Below, piece after piece: positions 54,583-61,920 of a stretch of DNA of 64,000 nt. The number at the start of each line of letters is the position of its first letter. The stretch's first letter is position 1. Made by a program: the position numbers and the translations under genes. Location of the stretch: contig NZ_QJQX01000061.1 in NCBI RefSeq assembly GCF_013393185.1, positions 24,769 to 88,768 on the forward strand, read 5' to 3'. Origin of the DNA: Sphingobium lactosutens (GTDB lineage Bacteria > Pseudomonadota > Alphaproteobacteria > Sphingomonadales > Sphingomonadaceae). The notes below the pieces were generated by a model. It saw only the letters and a program-made list of their open reading frames with translations, did no database searches and was not told the DNA's origin.

Positions 54583-54594
54583 GTGTACTTCCTA
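54583..54594 (-). promoter_or_regulatory. Candidate MarR operator, copy 2
   Basis: On the minus strand TAGGAAGTACAC. It lies downstream of a TTGACG (54565-54570) that could be the -35 element of the Rieske gene promoter, so a bound repressor would block transcription. 103 bases before the ATG at 54698. Confidence 0.55.
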
Positions 54595-54697
54595 ATTGAT
54601 GTGGGGCACCTTTGCTCGACGAAGCAGCCTTGATTCGTAGGACTTAAACGGTCTGGCGAAGTCAAAAGTGCTCGCGCATAATCATTAGGAGGGAATA

Positions 54698-55753
54698 ATG
54701 TATCCGTTCAGGCAGGGCTCGTTTGCGATCCGTAATGGCTGGTACATTGCTGCATTTGCGAGTGAAGTCGGCAAGGAACCGCTTGCTCGCAATATCCTGG
54801 GCAGTCCAGTGGTCCTCTATCGCAAAATGGACGGAGCCGCAGTTGCCGTAGGAGGACGTTGCCCGCACCGTCATTTTCCTCTCGGTGCGAGCCGCGTAAA
54901 TGGTGATGACATAGTTTGCGGATACCATGGCCTAAGTTTTGGTCCGGATGGTCAATGTGTCCATGTCCCCAGTCAGAATTCCGCGCCCAGGAGCTTTAAG
55001 ATCCCGGCCTATCCCCTCGTAGAGTACGGACCATGGCTCTGGATCTGGCCTGGTGACCCTGAAAAAGCCGATCAGGATCTTTTGCCCAACCTCGATGAAA
55101 TCGGTCTGAACGATCCGTGCATGACATTCCGAACATTGGGAAGTCATTTGGTCAAGGCGCGTTACCAACTCATAAATGATAACCTGCTCGATTTGTCGCA
55201 TCTGGGTTTCCTCCATGGCAATACTATCGGAACGCCGGAGAATAGCTCGACGCCAGAGGAAGTCAGAAAGCGCGGCAATTATCTTGAAACACGCCGGATG
55301 ATCCGAAATTGCGAGGCTCCGCCCGTGCTCAAGGCGCGAGGATATGAGGTAAGCCGGATAGATCGCGATACCGGCGGAGGCTTTTACATTCCAGGCTTTC
55401 ATACAACGTTTGGCGACACCCTCTTTCCAGAGGATCATGAAATCTCGCCAGGGCAGGTGATTGCGAAGACTCGTGTATATCATGGCGTAACCCCTGCGAC
55501 GTCCACCACTTCCAACTACTTTTTCGCCGTGGGGCTGTCCGACCCCGATTCGTTTGACGCGATGGTTGCCTTCCTTGGAAAGGTTATCGAAGAAGACAAG
55601 TTTGCAGTAGAAGAAGTCGAGAAGATGCTCCAACTGGTGTCGGAATTGCCGAGCGAGTTGCTGATCAAGAGCGATCATGCAGCGGTTGAAGGGCGGCGGA
55701 TGCTTCAAGCGGCGATGGATGTTGAGGCTACGGCTTGTCCCCAAGGGCTTTGA
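54698..55753 (+). CDS. VanA-type Rieske oxygenase
   Basis: 351 residues, TAGGAGG before the ATG. Rieske ligands C55-P-H57 and C74-x2-H77 (CGYHG), mononuclear iron motif DNLLDLSHLGFLHG (D165, H168, H173). Vanillate demethylase/toluene-sulfonate monooxygenase-like. It shares general layout but limited sequence with the Rieske protein at 12481. No reductase gene is adjacent. Likely forms a pathway with the MobA-like flavoprotein under MarR control, for example demethylation then hydroxylation of a methoxylated aromatic acid. Confidence 0.9.
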   Translation: MYPFRQGSFAIRNGWYIAAFASEVGKEPLARNILGSPVVLYRKMDGAAVAVGGRCPHRHFPLGASRVNGDDIVCGYHGLSFGPDGQCVHVPSQNSAPRSFKIPAYPLVEYGPWLWIWPGDPEKADQDLLPNLDEIGLNDPCMTFRTLGSHLVKARYQLINDNLLDLSHLGFLHGNTIGTPENSSTPEEVRKRGNYLETRRMIRNCEAPPVLKARGYEVSRIDRDTGGGFYIPGFHTTFGDTLFPEDHEISPGQVIAKTRVYHGVTPATSTTSNYFFAVGLSDPDSFDAMVAFLGKVIEEDKFAVEEVEKMLQLVSELPSELLIKSDHAAVEGRRMLQAAMDVEATACPQGL

Positions 55754-55894
55754 CGCTGCCTAGACAATTGCTGGAACTCCGACAGTTGGCCGTATATGCA
55801 TGCAGTCTTGTGGCGGCGCGGGATCGGCGGCGGCAAAATGGCAAGCAAATGCGTTAAAAATCGATCATGCGGATCAGCCTATGGCATATCTAAG

Positions 55895-55911
55895 CTTGCA
55901 TGCATTGCAAG
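55895..55911. promoter_or_regulatory. Inverted repeat, possible operator
   Basis: CTTGCA-TGCAT-TGCAAG, a perfect 6-base inverted repeat, 61 bases before the small open frame at 55973. Could be a repressor site; no T tract that would make it a terminator for the Rieske gene. Confidence 0.4.
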
Positions 55912-55972
55912 TCTGTATACACTCTTGCGCATAAGAAGGCACTGTGTGTAGCCGAGTAATAGGGAGAGTGTA

Positions 55973-56077
55973 ATGATCGTGATCCGTATTCTGGTGGGAG
56001 CAGTTTGCTCCATCTTGGATTGCTTTGCGGCGGTGGCCGAGCACGATTGCTGTTCCCAATGGGATCGTCAGAAGTGA
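55973..56077 (+). CDS. Possible small protein (34 residues)
   Basis: ATG with AGGGAGAG upstream reads MIVIRILVGAVCSILDCFAA and continues to QWDRQK. A hydrophobic first half followed by a Cys-Cys pair suggests a membrane-associated or redox small protein, if real. No homologue known to me. It ends 16 bases before the pabB stop, on the opposite strand. Confidence 0.3.
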   Translation: MIVIRILVGAVCSILDCFAAVAEHDCCSQWDRQK

Positions 56078-56092
56078 GGCGCCGCGATGGTC

Positions 56093-57283
56093 TCAGGACA
56101 AGAATTTGCTTTTGACCAAGCATTCATCCCATTCTAAATCGAACTTGGAATCAGCGACAATCCCCGAGCCAAGCCCCAGCGTCCCGGTGGTTGCTCCACG
56201 TTCAAGGCTGATCGTCCGGATTGCGACGTTGAATTCTGCTTCGCCCGCAGGATCGATCCAGCCGATTGATCCGGTATAGATGCCGCGGCTGTCATTTTCG
56301 AGTTCGGCTATAATTTCCATTGATCGGACCTTTGGCGCTCCTGTGATCGATCCACAGGGAAACGCGCTCGCCAGAATATCAATCGCGTTCAAGGATGGCT
56401 TCAGGACAGCCCTGATCTCTGACACAAGCTGATGCAATGTAGGGTATCGCTCGACATCGAAGAGCCTTGGTACTTTTACGCTCCCAGGTAGTGAAACCTG
56501 TGCAAGATCGTTCCGGAGAAGGTCCACGATCATCAGGTTCTCTGCGCGTTGTTTGTCGCATTTGGCCAAGGCCTGGGCCAGTTCCTCATCGGCGCGCGGT
56601 GTGCTTCCTCTAGGCGCCGTTCCCTTCATAGGTCGCGAGGTTATGCAACCGTCCGCGAGCCTAAAGAAAAGCTCCGGCGAAAAGGACAGGATATAATGGC
56701 TAGGTATAGAAACCACCGCTCCATACCCAGCGGACGCCCTTTCTCTGATCGCTGCAAAGAAAGCCAGCGGATGCGGTCCAATTTCAACTGTTGACCTGAA
56801 TGTGAGATTGGCCTGATAGATGTCGCCTGCATGGATGTATTCCATGACGGCCTCCATGTTGCGCCGATGCACGGCGTGACTGATATTGGGCACAACAGGC
56901 GCAAATCCCTCGATGGAACAAGGGGAGGGAAGCAAGGCTTCAATTTGCGGGCGTGTGAGCTCGACTTTGCGATCGAAGATCCCGAACCAGAGCAATGGCA
57001 CGGTGCTCGTGGACGCAGGCATGAGCCCGACAAGGCGTGGATCAAGGGCATAGCCGGCCTCATAGGTGACAAAGCCTGCAAGGTGCCGGCCGCGTCGGTA
57101 AGCAGCTCTCATGCAATCGAAAGCTGGAGCTACGTCTGCAAGATCTTTGGCAATAATGGTGTCAACGGGCCTGGAATAGCAGCGCCCGCCAGCTTCGCTA
57201 CCGTGCCGCGCATCATCGAAGAGAAGAAACGGCGTCTCGGGAAGATGCTTCATGGGTCGCAACGGTTCGATGCAACTGGTCAT
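56093..57283 (-). CDS. pabB: Aminodeoxychorismate synthase component I
   Basis: 396 residues, start ATG 57283 overlapping the gor stop (ATGA); ATG 57253 is an alternative. Chorismate-binding fold: FSPELFFRL, TSRPMKGTAPRG, ENLMIVDLLRNDLAQV, FPCGSITGAPKVRSMEI, GIYTGSIGWI, GLGSGIVADS. Makes the p-aminobenzoate precursor of folate with a glutamine amidotransferase (absent here). Downstream of gor and near folD, purU and a tetrahydrofolate-dependent demethylase: a copy that would support high folate demand. Confidence 0.9.
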   Translation of the reverse strand: MTSCIEPLRPMKHLPETPFLLFDDARHGSEAGGRCYSRPVDTIIAKDLADVAPAFDCMRAAYRRGRHLAGFVTYEAGYALDPRLVGLMPASTSTVPLLWFGIFDRKVELTRPQIEALLPSPCSIEGFAPVVPNISHAVHRRNMEAVMEYIHAGDIYQANLTFRSTVEIGPHPLAFFAAIRERASAGYGAVVSIPSHYILSFSPELFFRLADGCITSRPMKGTAPRGSTPRADEELAQALAKCDKQRAENLMIVDLLRNDLAQVSLPGSVKVPRLFDVERYPTLHQLVSEIRAVLKPSLNAIDILASAFPCGSITGAPKVRSMEIIAELENDSRGIYTGSIGWIDPAGEAEFNVAIRTISLERGATTGTLGLGSGIVADSKFDLEWDECLVKSKFLS

Positions 57284-58626
57284 TTCATGAGCACGAGCTC
57301 TTCTGCCATGGAGGGGTGCAGTGCCATCGTAGCATCGAAATCCGCCTTCTTCATCCCGCCGTTGACGGCGATCGCGGCGGCCTGGAGGATTTCGGGACTT
57401 TCAGGGCCGAGCATGTGCAGGCCGATGACCTGGTCGGTCCCGGGATGGACAACAAGCTTGTAGAATGCTCGCTCAGGAACATCGAGAAGAACATTCTTCA
57501 TCGGCCGAAAGTCGGATGTGTAGATCGTCACGGGCCCAAATTTGGCAGCCGCTTGCTCTTCGGTCAGGCCCACGGCGGCGAGAGGTGGATTGGTGAAAAC
57601 GGCTGATGGCACGTTTTCGTAATTTATCGCAGACGCCCCGTTCCCAAAACATCGGTCTGCGAATGCTTGCCCCTCTCTTATCGCAACAGGGGTGAGCTGT
57701 ATCCTATTGGTTACATCGCCAATTGCAAAAATAGTCTCGCAGCTTGTTCGATTCACTTCGTCGACGCAAATGGCGCCCTTCGTATCGACAGCGATCCCTG
57801 CCTTTGCGAGGCCCAGGTCCCCAGTCTTGGGCAACCTGCCAGCCGCATGGAGAACCGTGCTACATGAAATATGGTCGCCATTGCTCAACTGGACATCCAA
57901 GCTGTCGGCCCCGATCCTTGTAATCTTCTCGAATGTGGCGCCTGCGACAATCTTGACGCCCTTATCGGAGAGAGACGTGAGCAAGCGGCGGACGACCTCG
58001 GCGTCATGACTGCGTAGGAACGTGTCGGACCTATTGACCAGCGTGACGTTGCTTCCCAAGGCGCGGAAGATGCTGGCAAACTCAAGCGCAATGTAGCCGC
58101 CACCAAGGACGACGAGCGTTTCCGGCAACCGTGCAAGAGAGAATATCTCGTTTGATGTTATCCCCAGTTCGGCGCCAGGGATTTGGGGTATGATCGGCCA
58201 AGCACCGACCGCAATGAGAATCTTCGACGCGGAATAGACTTCGCCTGAGGCAAGCTTCACCTCATGTGGTGATACAATCGACGCCCGCCCGGGAAGAAAT
58301 TTGACTTCGGAGCGTTCAAGATTCGCGCGATAGATGGCCTCCAGGCGACTAACTTCACGAGCGAGGGAAGAGCGTAGGGCACTCCAGTCCAGATTTAGGC
58401 CTTCAGCGTCGACCCCCAGGGTGGGAGAATGGAATAAGTCGCTCGCAAGATGCGCCGCATAGGCCATCATCTTCTTCGGAACGCATCCGCGGATGACGCA
58501 TGTGCCTCCGACGCGATGCTCTTCAGCGATTGCAACCCGAGCGCCATGGGCGGCGGCGACGCGCGCCGCTCTCACGCCACCAGAACCCGCGCCGATTACA
58601 AACAGGTCAAAATCATGGGCGGGCAT
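57280..58626 (-). CDS. gor: Glutathione reductase
   Basis: 448 residues. FVIGAGSGGVRAARVAA FAD site, redox-active disulfide C43/C48 in GGTCVIRGCVPKK, NADPH-binding VVLGGGYIALEFA, FAIGDVTNRIQLTPVA, and the partner-subunit catalytic HPSMAEE. Regenerates GSH. GGAG precedes the ATG. In a catabolic context it may serve glutathione-dependent dehalogenation or isomerisation steps, but no glutathione transferase gene is in the window. Confidence 0.94.
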   Translation of the reverse strand: MPAHDFDLFVIGAGSGGVRAARVAAAHGARVAIAEEHRVGGTCVIRGCVPKKMMAYAAHLASDLFHSPTLGVDAEGLNLDWSALRSSLAREVSRLEAIYRANLERSEVKFLPGRASIVSPHEVKLASGEVYSASKILIAVGAWPIIPQIPGAELGITSNEIFSLARLPETLVVLGGGYIALEFASIFRALGSNVTLVNRSDTFLRSHDAEVVRRLLTSLSDKGVKIVAGATFEKITRIGADSLDVQLSNGDHISCSTVLHAAGRLPKTGDLGLAKAGIAVDTKGAICVDEVNRTSCETIFAIGDVTNRIQLTPVAIREGQAFADRCFGNGASAINYENVPSAVFTNPPLAAVGLTEEQAAAKFGPVTIYTSDFRPMKNVLLDVPERAFYKLVVHPGTDQVIGLHMLGPESPEILQAAAIAVNGGMKKADFDATMALHPSMAEELVLMK

Positions 58627-58768
58627 TCTATGGTTCTCCGGTTCCTATGTGTTTGCAGCAAGTTCATTGGCGCGCGGGCGATTCATTGGCCTGAAAGCAG
58701 GCACGGTCTTGTCCACGGAAGCTCTCGTGCAAGGCCATCGCCTTATTACACTTCGACCTGCTCTACCT

Positions 58769-59641
58769 TCAGTCGGGACACGTTTCCCGCAGGAAGGCAT
58801 CCACTGTGTTGGACAGGAGGCATGCGATCGTCATGGGGCCAACGCCACCCGGGACGGGAGTGATCGCGCCAGCACGTCCCAACGCCTCATCGAAAGCGAC
58901 ATCGCCAACTATTCGGCGCTGCCCTTGCTCATCCACGATGCGGTTGATTCCAACGTCTATCACGATAGCGCCTGGCTTGATCCATTCGCCCCTAATGCAA
59001 TGCGGACGACCTACGGCGGCAACGACGATATCGCTGGCCGCGATCTCCTCTGCCAGGTTCCTTGTCTTGGAATGCGCAAGCGTGACTGTGCAATCTTGCG
59101 CGAGCAGAAGCTGCGCCATGGGCTTGCCAACGATGTTGGAACGGCCGATAATTATTGCCTTGAGGCCCGCAAGGTCCGGGCGCACCGATTGGATGAGCTT
59201 CATCGAGCCGAGGGGAGTGCAGGGGACGATGCCACCACTCTGGGTCGCGATCATTCCAACATTGATTGGGTGAAAGCCATCAACATCCTTGCGCGGGTCG
59301 ATCGCAAGGAGGATCTCGGTCGAGTTGATATGCGCCGGGAGTGGCAGCTGCACCAGTATGCCATGCACTGCCGGGTCTTCGTTGAGTTCTTCTACCAATC
59401 GCAGGAGGTCTTCCTGTAAGACATCGCTGTCCAACCGGTGCTCGATCGATGCAAGCCCGACCTCCGTTGTTTGCTTGATCTTGGACCTGACATAGATCTC
59501 GCTCGCCGGATCGTGGCCGACCAGTACGACTGCAAGGCCCGGAATGGGGCCGGAATGCTGCAATCGGGCTACTTTGCTGCGGATTTCGGCCTTGAGAGCA
59601 GCCGCGACGGCTTTCCCGTCGATTATCTTGGTCTCGCTCAT
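58769..59641 (-). CDS. folD: Bifunctional methylene-THF dehydrogenase / methenyl-THF cyclohydrolase
   Basis: 290 residues. Y50 and K54 in [51 protein letters not shown] loop, and the terminal [11 protein letters not shown]. Converts methylene-THF to formyl-THF. Its start overlaps the stop of purU (ATGA). In sphingomonads a folD-purU pair next to an O-demethylase gene recycles methyl-THF-derived C1 units; metF, which would be needed first, is not in the window. Confidence 0.95.
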   Translation of the reverse strand: MSETKIIDGKAVAAALKAEIRSKVARLQHSGPIPGLAVVLVGHDPASEIYVRSKIKQTTEVGLASIEHRLDSDVLQEDLLRLVEELNEDPAVHGILVQLPLPAHINSTEILLAIDPRKDVDGFHPINVGMIATQSGGIVPCTPLGSMKLIQSVRPDLAGLKAIIIGRSNIVGKPMAQLLLAQDCTVTLAHSKTRNLAEEIAASDIVVAAVGRPHCIRGEWIKPGAIVIDVGINRIVDEQGQRRIVGDVAFDEALGRAGAITPVPGGVGPMTIACLLSNTVDAFLRETCPD

Positions 59642-60498
59642 GAGTGGAAGACCACGGTTTTGTTATTGTTGAGGAACAGTCGTCCCTCGAGGAACCAAGC
59701 GACCGCGCGGGCGAGGACGCGGCGCTCGATGTCGCGTCCTTTCTGGACGAGGGCATCGGCGCTATGCTCGTGGCCGATGCGTTCGACATCCTGCTCGATG
59801 ATGGGGCCTTCGTCGAGGTCGGAGGTGACGAAGTGGGCGGTTGCGCCGATGAGCTTGACCCCGCGGCCGAACGCCTGGTGGTAGGGCTTTGCGCCCTTGA
59901 ACCCGGGCAGGAAGCTGTGGTGGATGTTGATGCAGCGGCCCGAGAGGAAGGTGGCAAGGTCGTCGGAGAGGATCTGCATGTAGCGGGCCAGGACGATGAG
60001 TTCGGCGCCGCTCTGCTCGACGATCGCCTTGATCTGCGCTTCCTGCTGGGACTTGGTGTCCTTGGTGATGGGGAGGTGGTGGAAGGGGGTGTCGCCCAGG
60101 TCCATGGCGCAATAGGTTTCGCGCGGGTGGTTGGAGATGATGCCGACCACGTCCATGTCGAGTTCGCCGATGCGCTTGCGGTAGAGGAGGTCGACGAGGC
60201 AATGGTCGAACTTGGAGGCGAGCAGGAGGACCTTGGTGCGCTGTTCGCGGGGCCGGATCTTCCATTCCATGCCGAAGGCCTCGGCGATGGCGGCGAACTC
60301 GCTGGCGAGGGCTTGGCTGTCCTGTTCCTCGGGCATGCCGAACACGACGCGCATGAAGAAGCGGCCGGTGTCGGCGTCATCGAACTGGTTGGCCTCGACG
60401 ATGTTGCCGTTGAACTTGAAGAGGTGGCCGCTCACCCGGGCGACGATGCCAGGTCGGTTGGCGCAGGAGAGGGTGAGGATATAGGGCAGGTCAGCCAT
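59638..60498 (-). CDS. purU: Formyltetrahydrofolate deformylase
   Basis: 286 residues from ATG 60498; the longer frame is rejected. N-terminal ACT domain ([20 protein letters not shown]), then the formyltransferase fold with GIISNHPRE, active-site Asn-His in [12 protein letters not shown] and an Asp in [13 protein letters not shown]. Releases formate and free THF. Codon use is strikingly GC3-biased compared with folD, although the two genes overlap by four bases. It follows the demethylase gene with a 73-base gap holding a hairpin. Confidence 0.94.
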   Translation of the reverse strand: MADLPYILTLSCANRPGIVARVSGHLFKFNGNIVEANQFDDADTGRFFMRVVFGMPEEQDSQALASEFAAIAEAFGMEWKIRPREQRTKVLLLASKFDHCLVDLLYRKRIGELDMDVVGIISNHPRETYCAMDLGDTPFHHLPITKDTKSQQEAQIKAIVEQSGAELIVLARYMQILSDDLATFLSGRCINIHHSFLPGFKGAKPYHQAFGRGVKLIGATAHFVTSDLDEGPIIEQDVERIGHEHSADALVQKGRDIERRVLARAVAWFLEGRLFLNNNKTVVFHS

Positions 60499-60521
60499 GT
60501 CATGGGTCCGCAATGAGGCTG

Positions 60522-60540
60522 CCGGCGCCACGGGCGCCGG
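60522..60540. terminator. Intergenic GC hairpin between demethylase and purU genes
   Basis: CCGGCGCC-ACG-GGCGCCGG, a perfect eight-base stem with three-base loop. No T tract follows, so partial attenuation or mRNA processing is as likely as termination. Confidence 0.5.
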
Positions 60541-60571
60541 GAGCATGTTTGTCAGCTTGGAAGGGCTCGGC

Positions 60572-61846
60572 TCAGTATTTGTGGAGATCGTCGCGCCTGT
60601 TGTCCTGGTAGGGGGCAGGGGCGACGGTCGCCCGGATTTCCTTTTGTGGCTGCCCGGGGTTGCCCCAGGTGACCACGACCTCGGTGCCTGGCTCTGCTGA
60701 TTCCGGCTCGATGCAGACGAGCGAGAGCATCTCGCGGAAGTAGTAGCTATAGCCGCGTGAGGTGGCGGCGCCAACGACCCGGTCGCCGCGCAGCACCTTG
60801 TCAACGGTCATGGTGGCGCGCTGCTCGCGGGGCATTTCCATGAACTGGTAGGGCGTGGCTTCCTTGCGGAAGAGCGAGGCATAGACATCGGCGACATCCT
60901 GCGCATTCCACACCAGGGTCCGCATCACCCGCCCGGGTGTTTCGGCTTCCTTCTCGAGGGCAGCGCGCCCGATGAAGTCATGATCGAAGCGGATGTTCTT
61001 GCCCCAACCCAGCTCGATGGGGCTGCGATAATATTCGCTGACGTCGCTGGCCTCGTAGCTGCCGTTGACGCTGAAGGTGGCGAAGCCGCCGCCGAGCGAC
61101 CGGAAGAACTCCTCGCGATAGCTGTCCATGTCCTTGCCGAAGACGGCAGGGAGATAATCGAGGACGGCGGTAGGGAAGCAGGCTTCAAGATGGCCGACAT
61201 TGCTGGCGCGACCGCCCAGGCGCCGCAGGCCGTGCTTTTCGCCGGCCTTGAGCAGGGTGGCATAGACTTCCTCGGCATGGGCGCGAGGACCCTGCAGCTC
61301 GAAGCCGGGGCCAAAGGACATGCCCTGCCGCAGCGCGAGCAGCTTGTGGCCGGCGATCTCGATTTCGCCCGAATGCATGAACTTGATGTCGCGCAGGCTG
61401 GTGCCCGATACCTCCTCGAGGAGGGCCAGGGTGTTGGGCCCGGCTACCTGGAAGTTATACCAGTCCTCATGTTCGGAGACGACGTCATAGTTGCCCTGGC
61501 GACGGACATAGTCGACCCAGAAGCTGCCGCGGCCCATGAGCACGAACTCATCCTCGCCTACGCGGGTGAGGATGCCCTCGGCGATGACCTTGCCGTCGGC
61601 ATTGCAGTGGGTGGCATGCTTGGACTGGAGGATGTCGAACTTCTTGAACCCGTTGATGACGGTATCGCGCAGCAGGCGCATGGCGTCGGGGCCCTTGAAG
61701 CGGCGCTCCCAGATCCAGGACCAGTCGCCGATCGAGCAGGTCCGCTTCCAGGACATGCTTTCATCGATCCAGTCGGTAAACTCGATCTCGCCAAAGCGGC
61801 TGGTGATATAGCCGGGCGGCATGAAGCGCATATCGGCGACGTTCAT
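60572..61846 (-). CDS. Tetrahydrofolate-dependent aromatic O-demethylase (LigM/DesA/GcvT-type)
   Basis: 424 residues, GGAAG before the ATG. GcvT-fold aminomethyltransferase relatives LigM and DesA move the methyl group of vanillate, syringate or 3-O-methylgallate to THF; a dicamba-demethylating homologue is known in sphingomonads. Segments: [74 protein letters not shown], and IGRAALEKE. Neighbouring folD and purU recycle the C1 unit, and a TonB receptor probably imports the substrate. Confidence 0.88.
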   Translation of the reverse strand: MNVADMRFMPPGYITSRFGEIEFTDWIDESMSWKRTCSIGDWSWIWERRFKGPDAMRLLRDTVINGFKKFDILQSKHATHCNADGKVIAEGILTRVGEDEFVLMGRGSFWVDYVRRQGNYDVVSEHEDWYNFQVAGPNTLALLEEVSGTSLRDIKFMHSGEIEIAGHKLLALRQGMSFGPGFELQGPRAHAEEVYATLLKAGEKHGLRRLGGRASNVGHLEACFPTAVLDYLPAVFGKDMDSYREEFFRSLGGGFATFSVNGSYEASDVSEYYRSPIELGWGKNIRFDHDFIGRAALEKEAETPGRVMRTLVWNAQDVADVYASLFRKEATPYQFMEMPREQRATMTVDKVLRGDRVVGAATSRGYSYYFREMLSLVCIEPESAEPGTEVVVTWGNPGQPQKEIRATVAPAPYQDNRRDDLHKY

Positions 61847-61888
61847 TCTAACTTCCTTTCTTCACGGCGCTCTTGCCGCCTGTGTCTG

Positions 61889-61914
61889 GGGCGGTGGGGG
61901 CAGGCCCACCGCCC
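61889..61914. terminator. Hairpin after the TonB receptor gene
   Basis: GGGCGGTGGG and CCCACCGCCC form a perfect ten-base stem with a six-base loop, seven bases past the receptor stop codon (minus strand). There is no T tract; a terminator or attenuator limiting read-through into the demethylase gene is likely. Confidence 0.6.
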
Positions 61915-61920
61915 GGATTG

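Larger units (their letters stand above)
55754..56092. other. 339-base region between Rieske and pabB genes
   Basis: Carries a 17-base inverted repeat and a possible 34-residue open frame (both listed separately). Direct repeats around TGCATGCA near 55797-55806 and 55898-55905. Otherwise nothing recognised. Confidence 0.4.

Noticed and set aside
59280..60380. Long minus-strand open frame of 366 codons overlapping folD and purU
   Set aside because: Its translation is a low-complexity run of Ser, Pro, Ala and Thr, typical of a shadow frame of a GC3-rich gene. FolD and PurU are unmistakable in the other frames.
59644..60516. Plus-strand open frame of 290 codons opposite purU
   Set aside because: Acidic, Gly/Val/Glu-rich antisense translation caused by the strong codon bias of purU; no ribosome site and no family resemblance.
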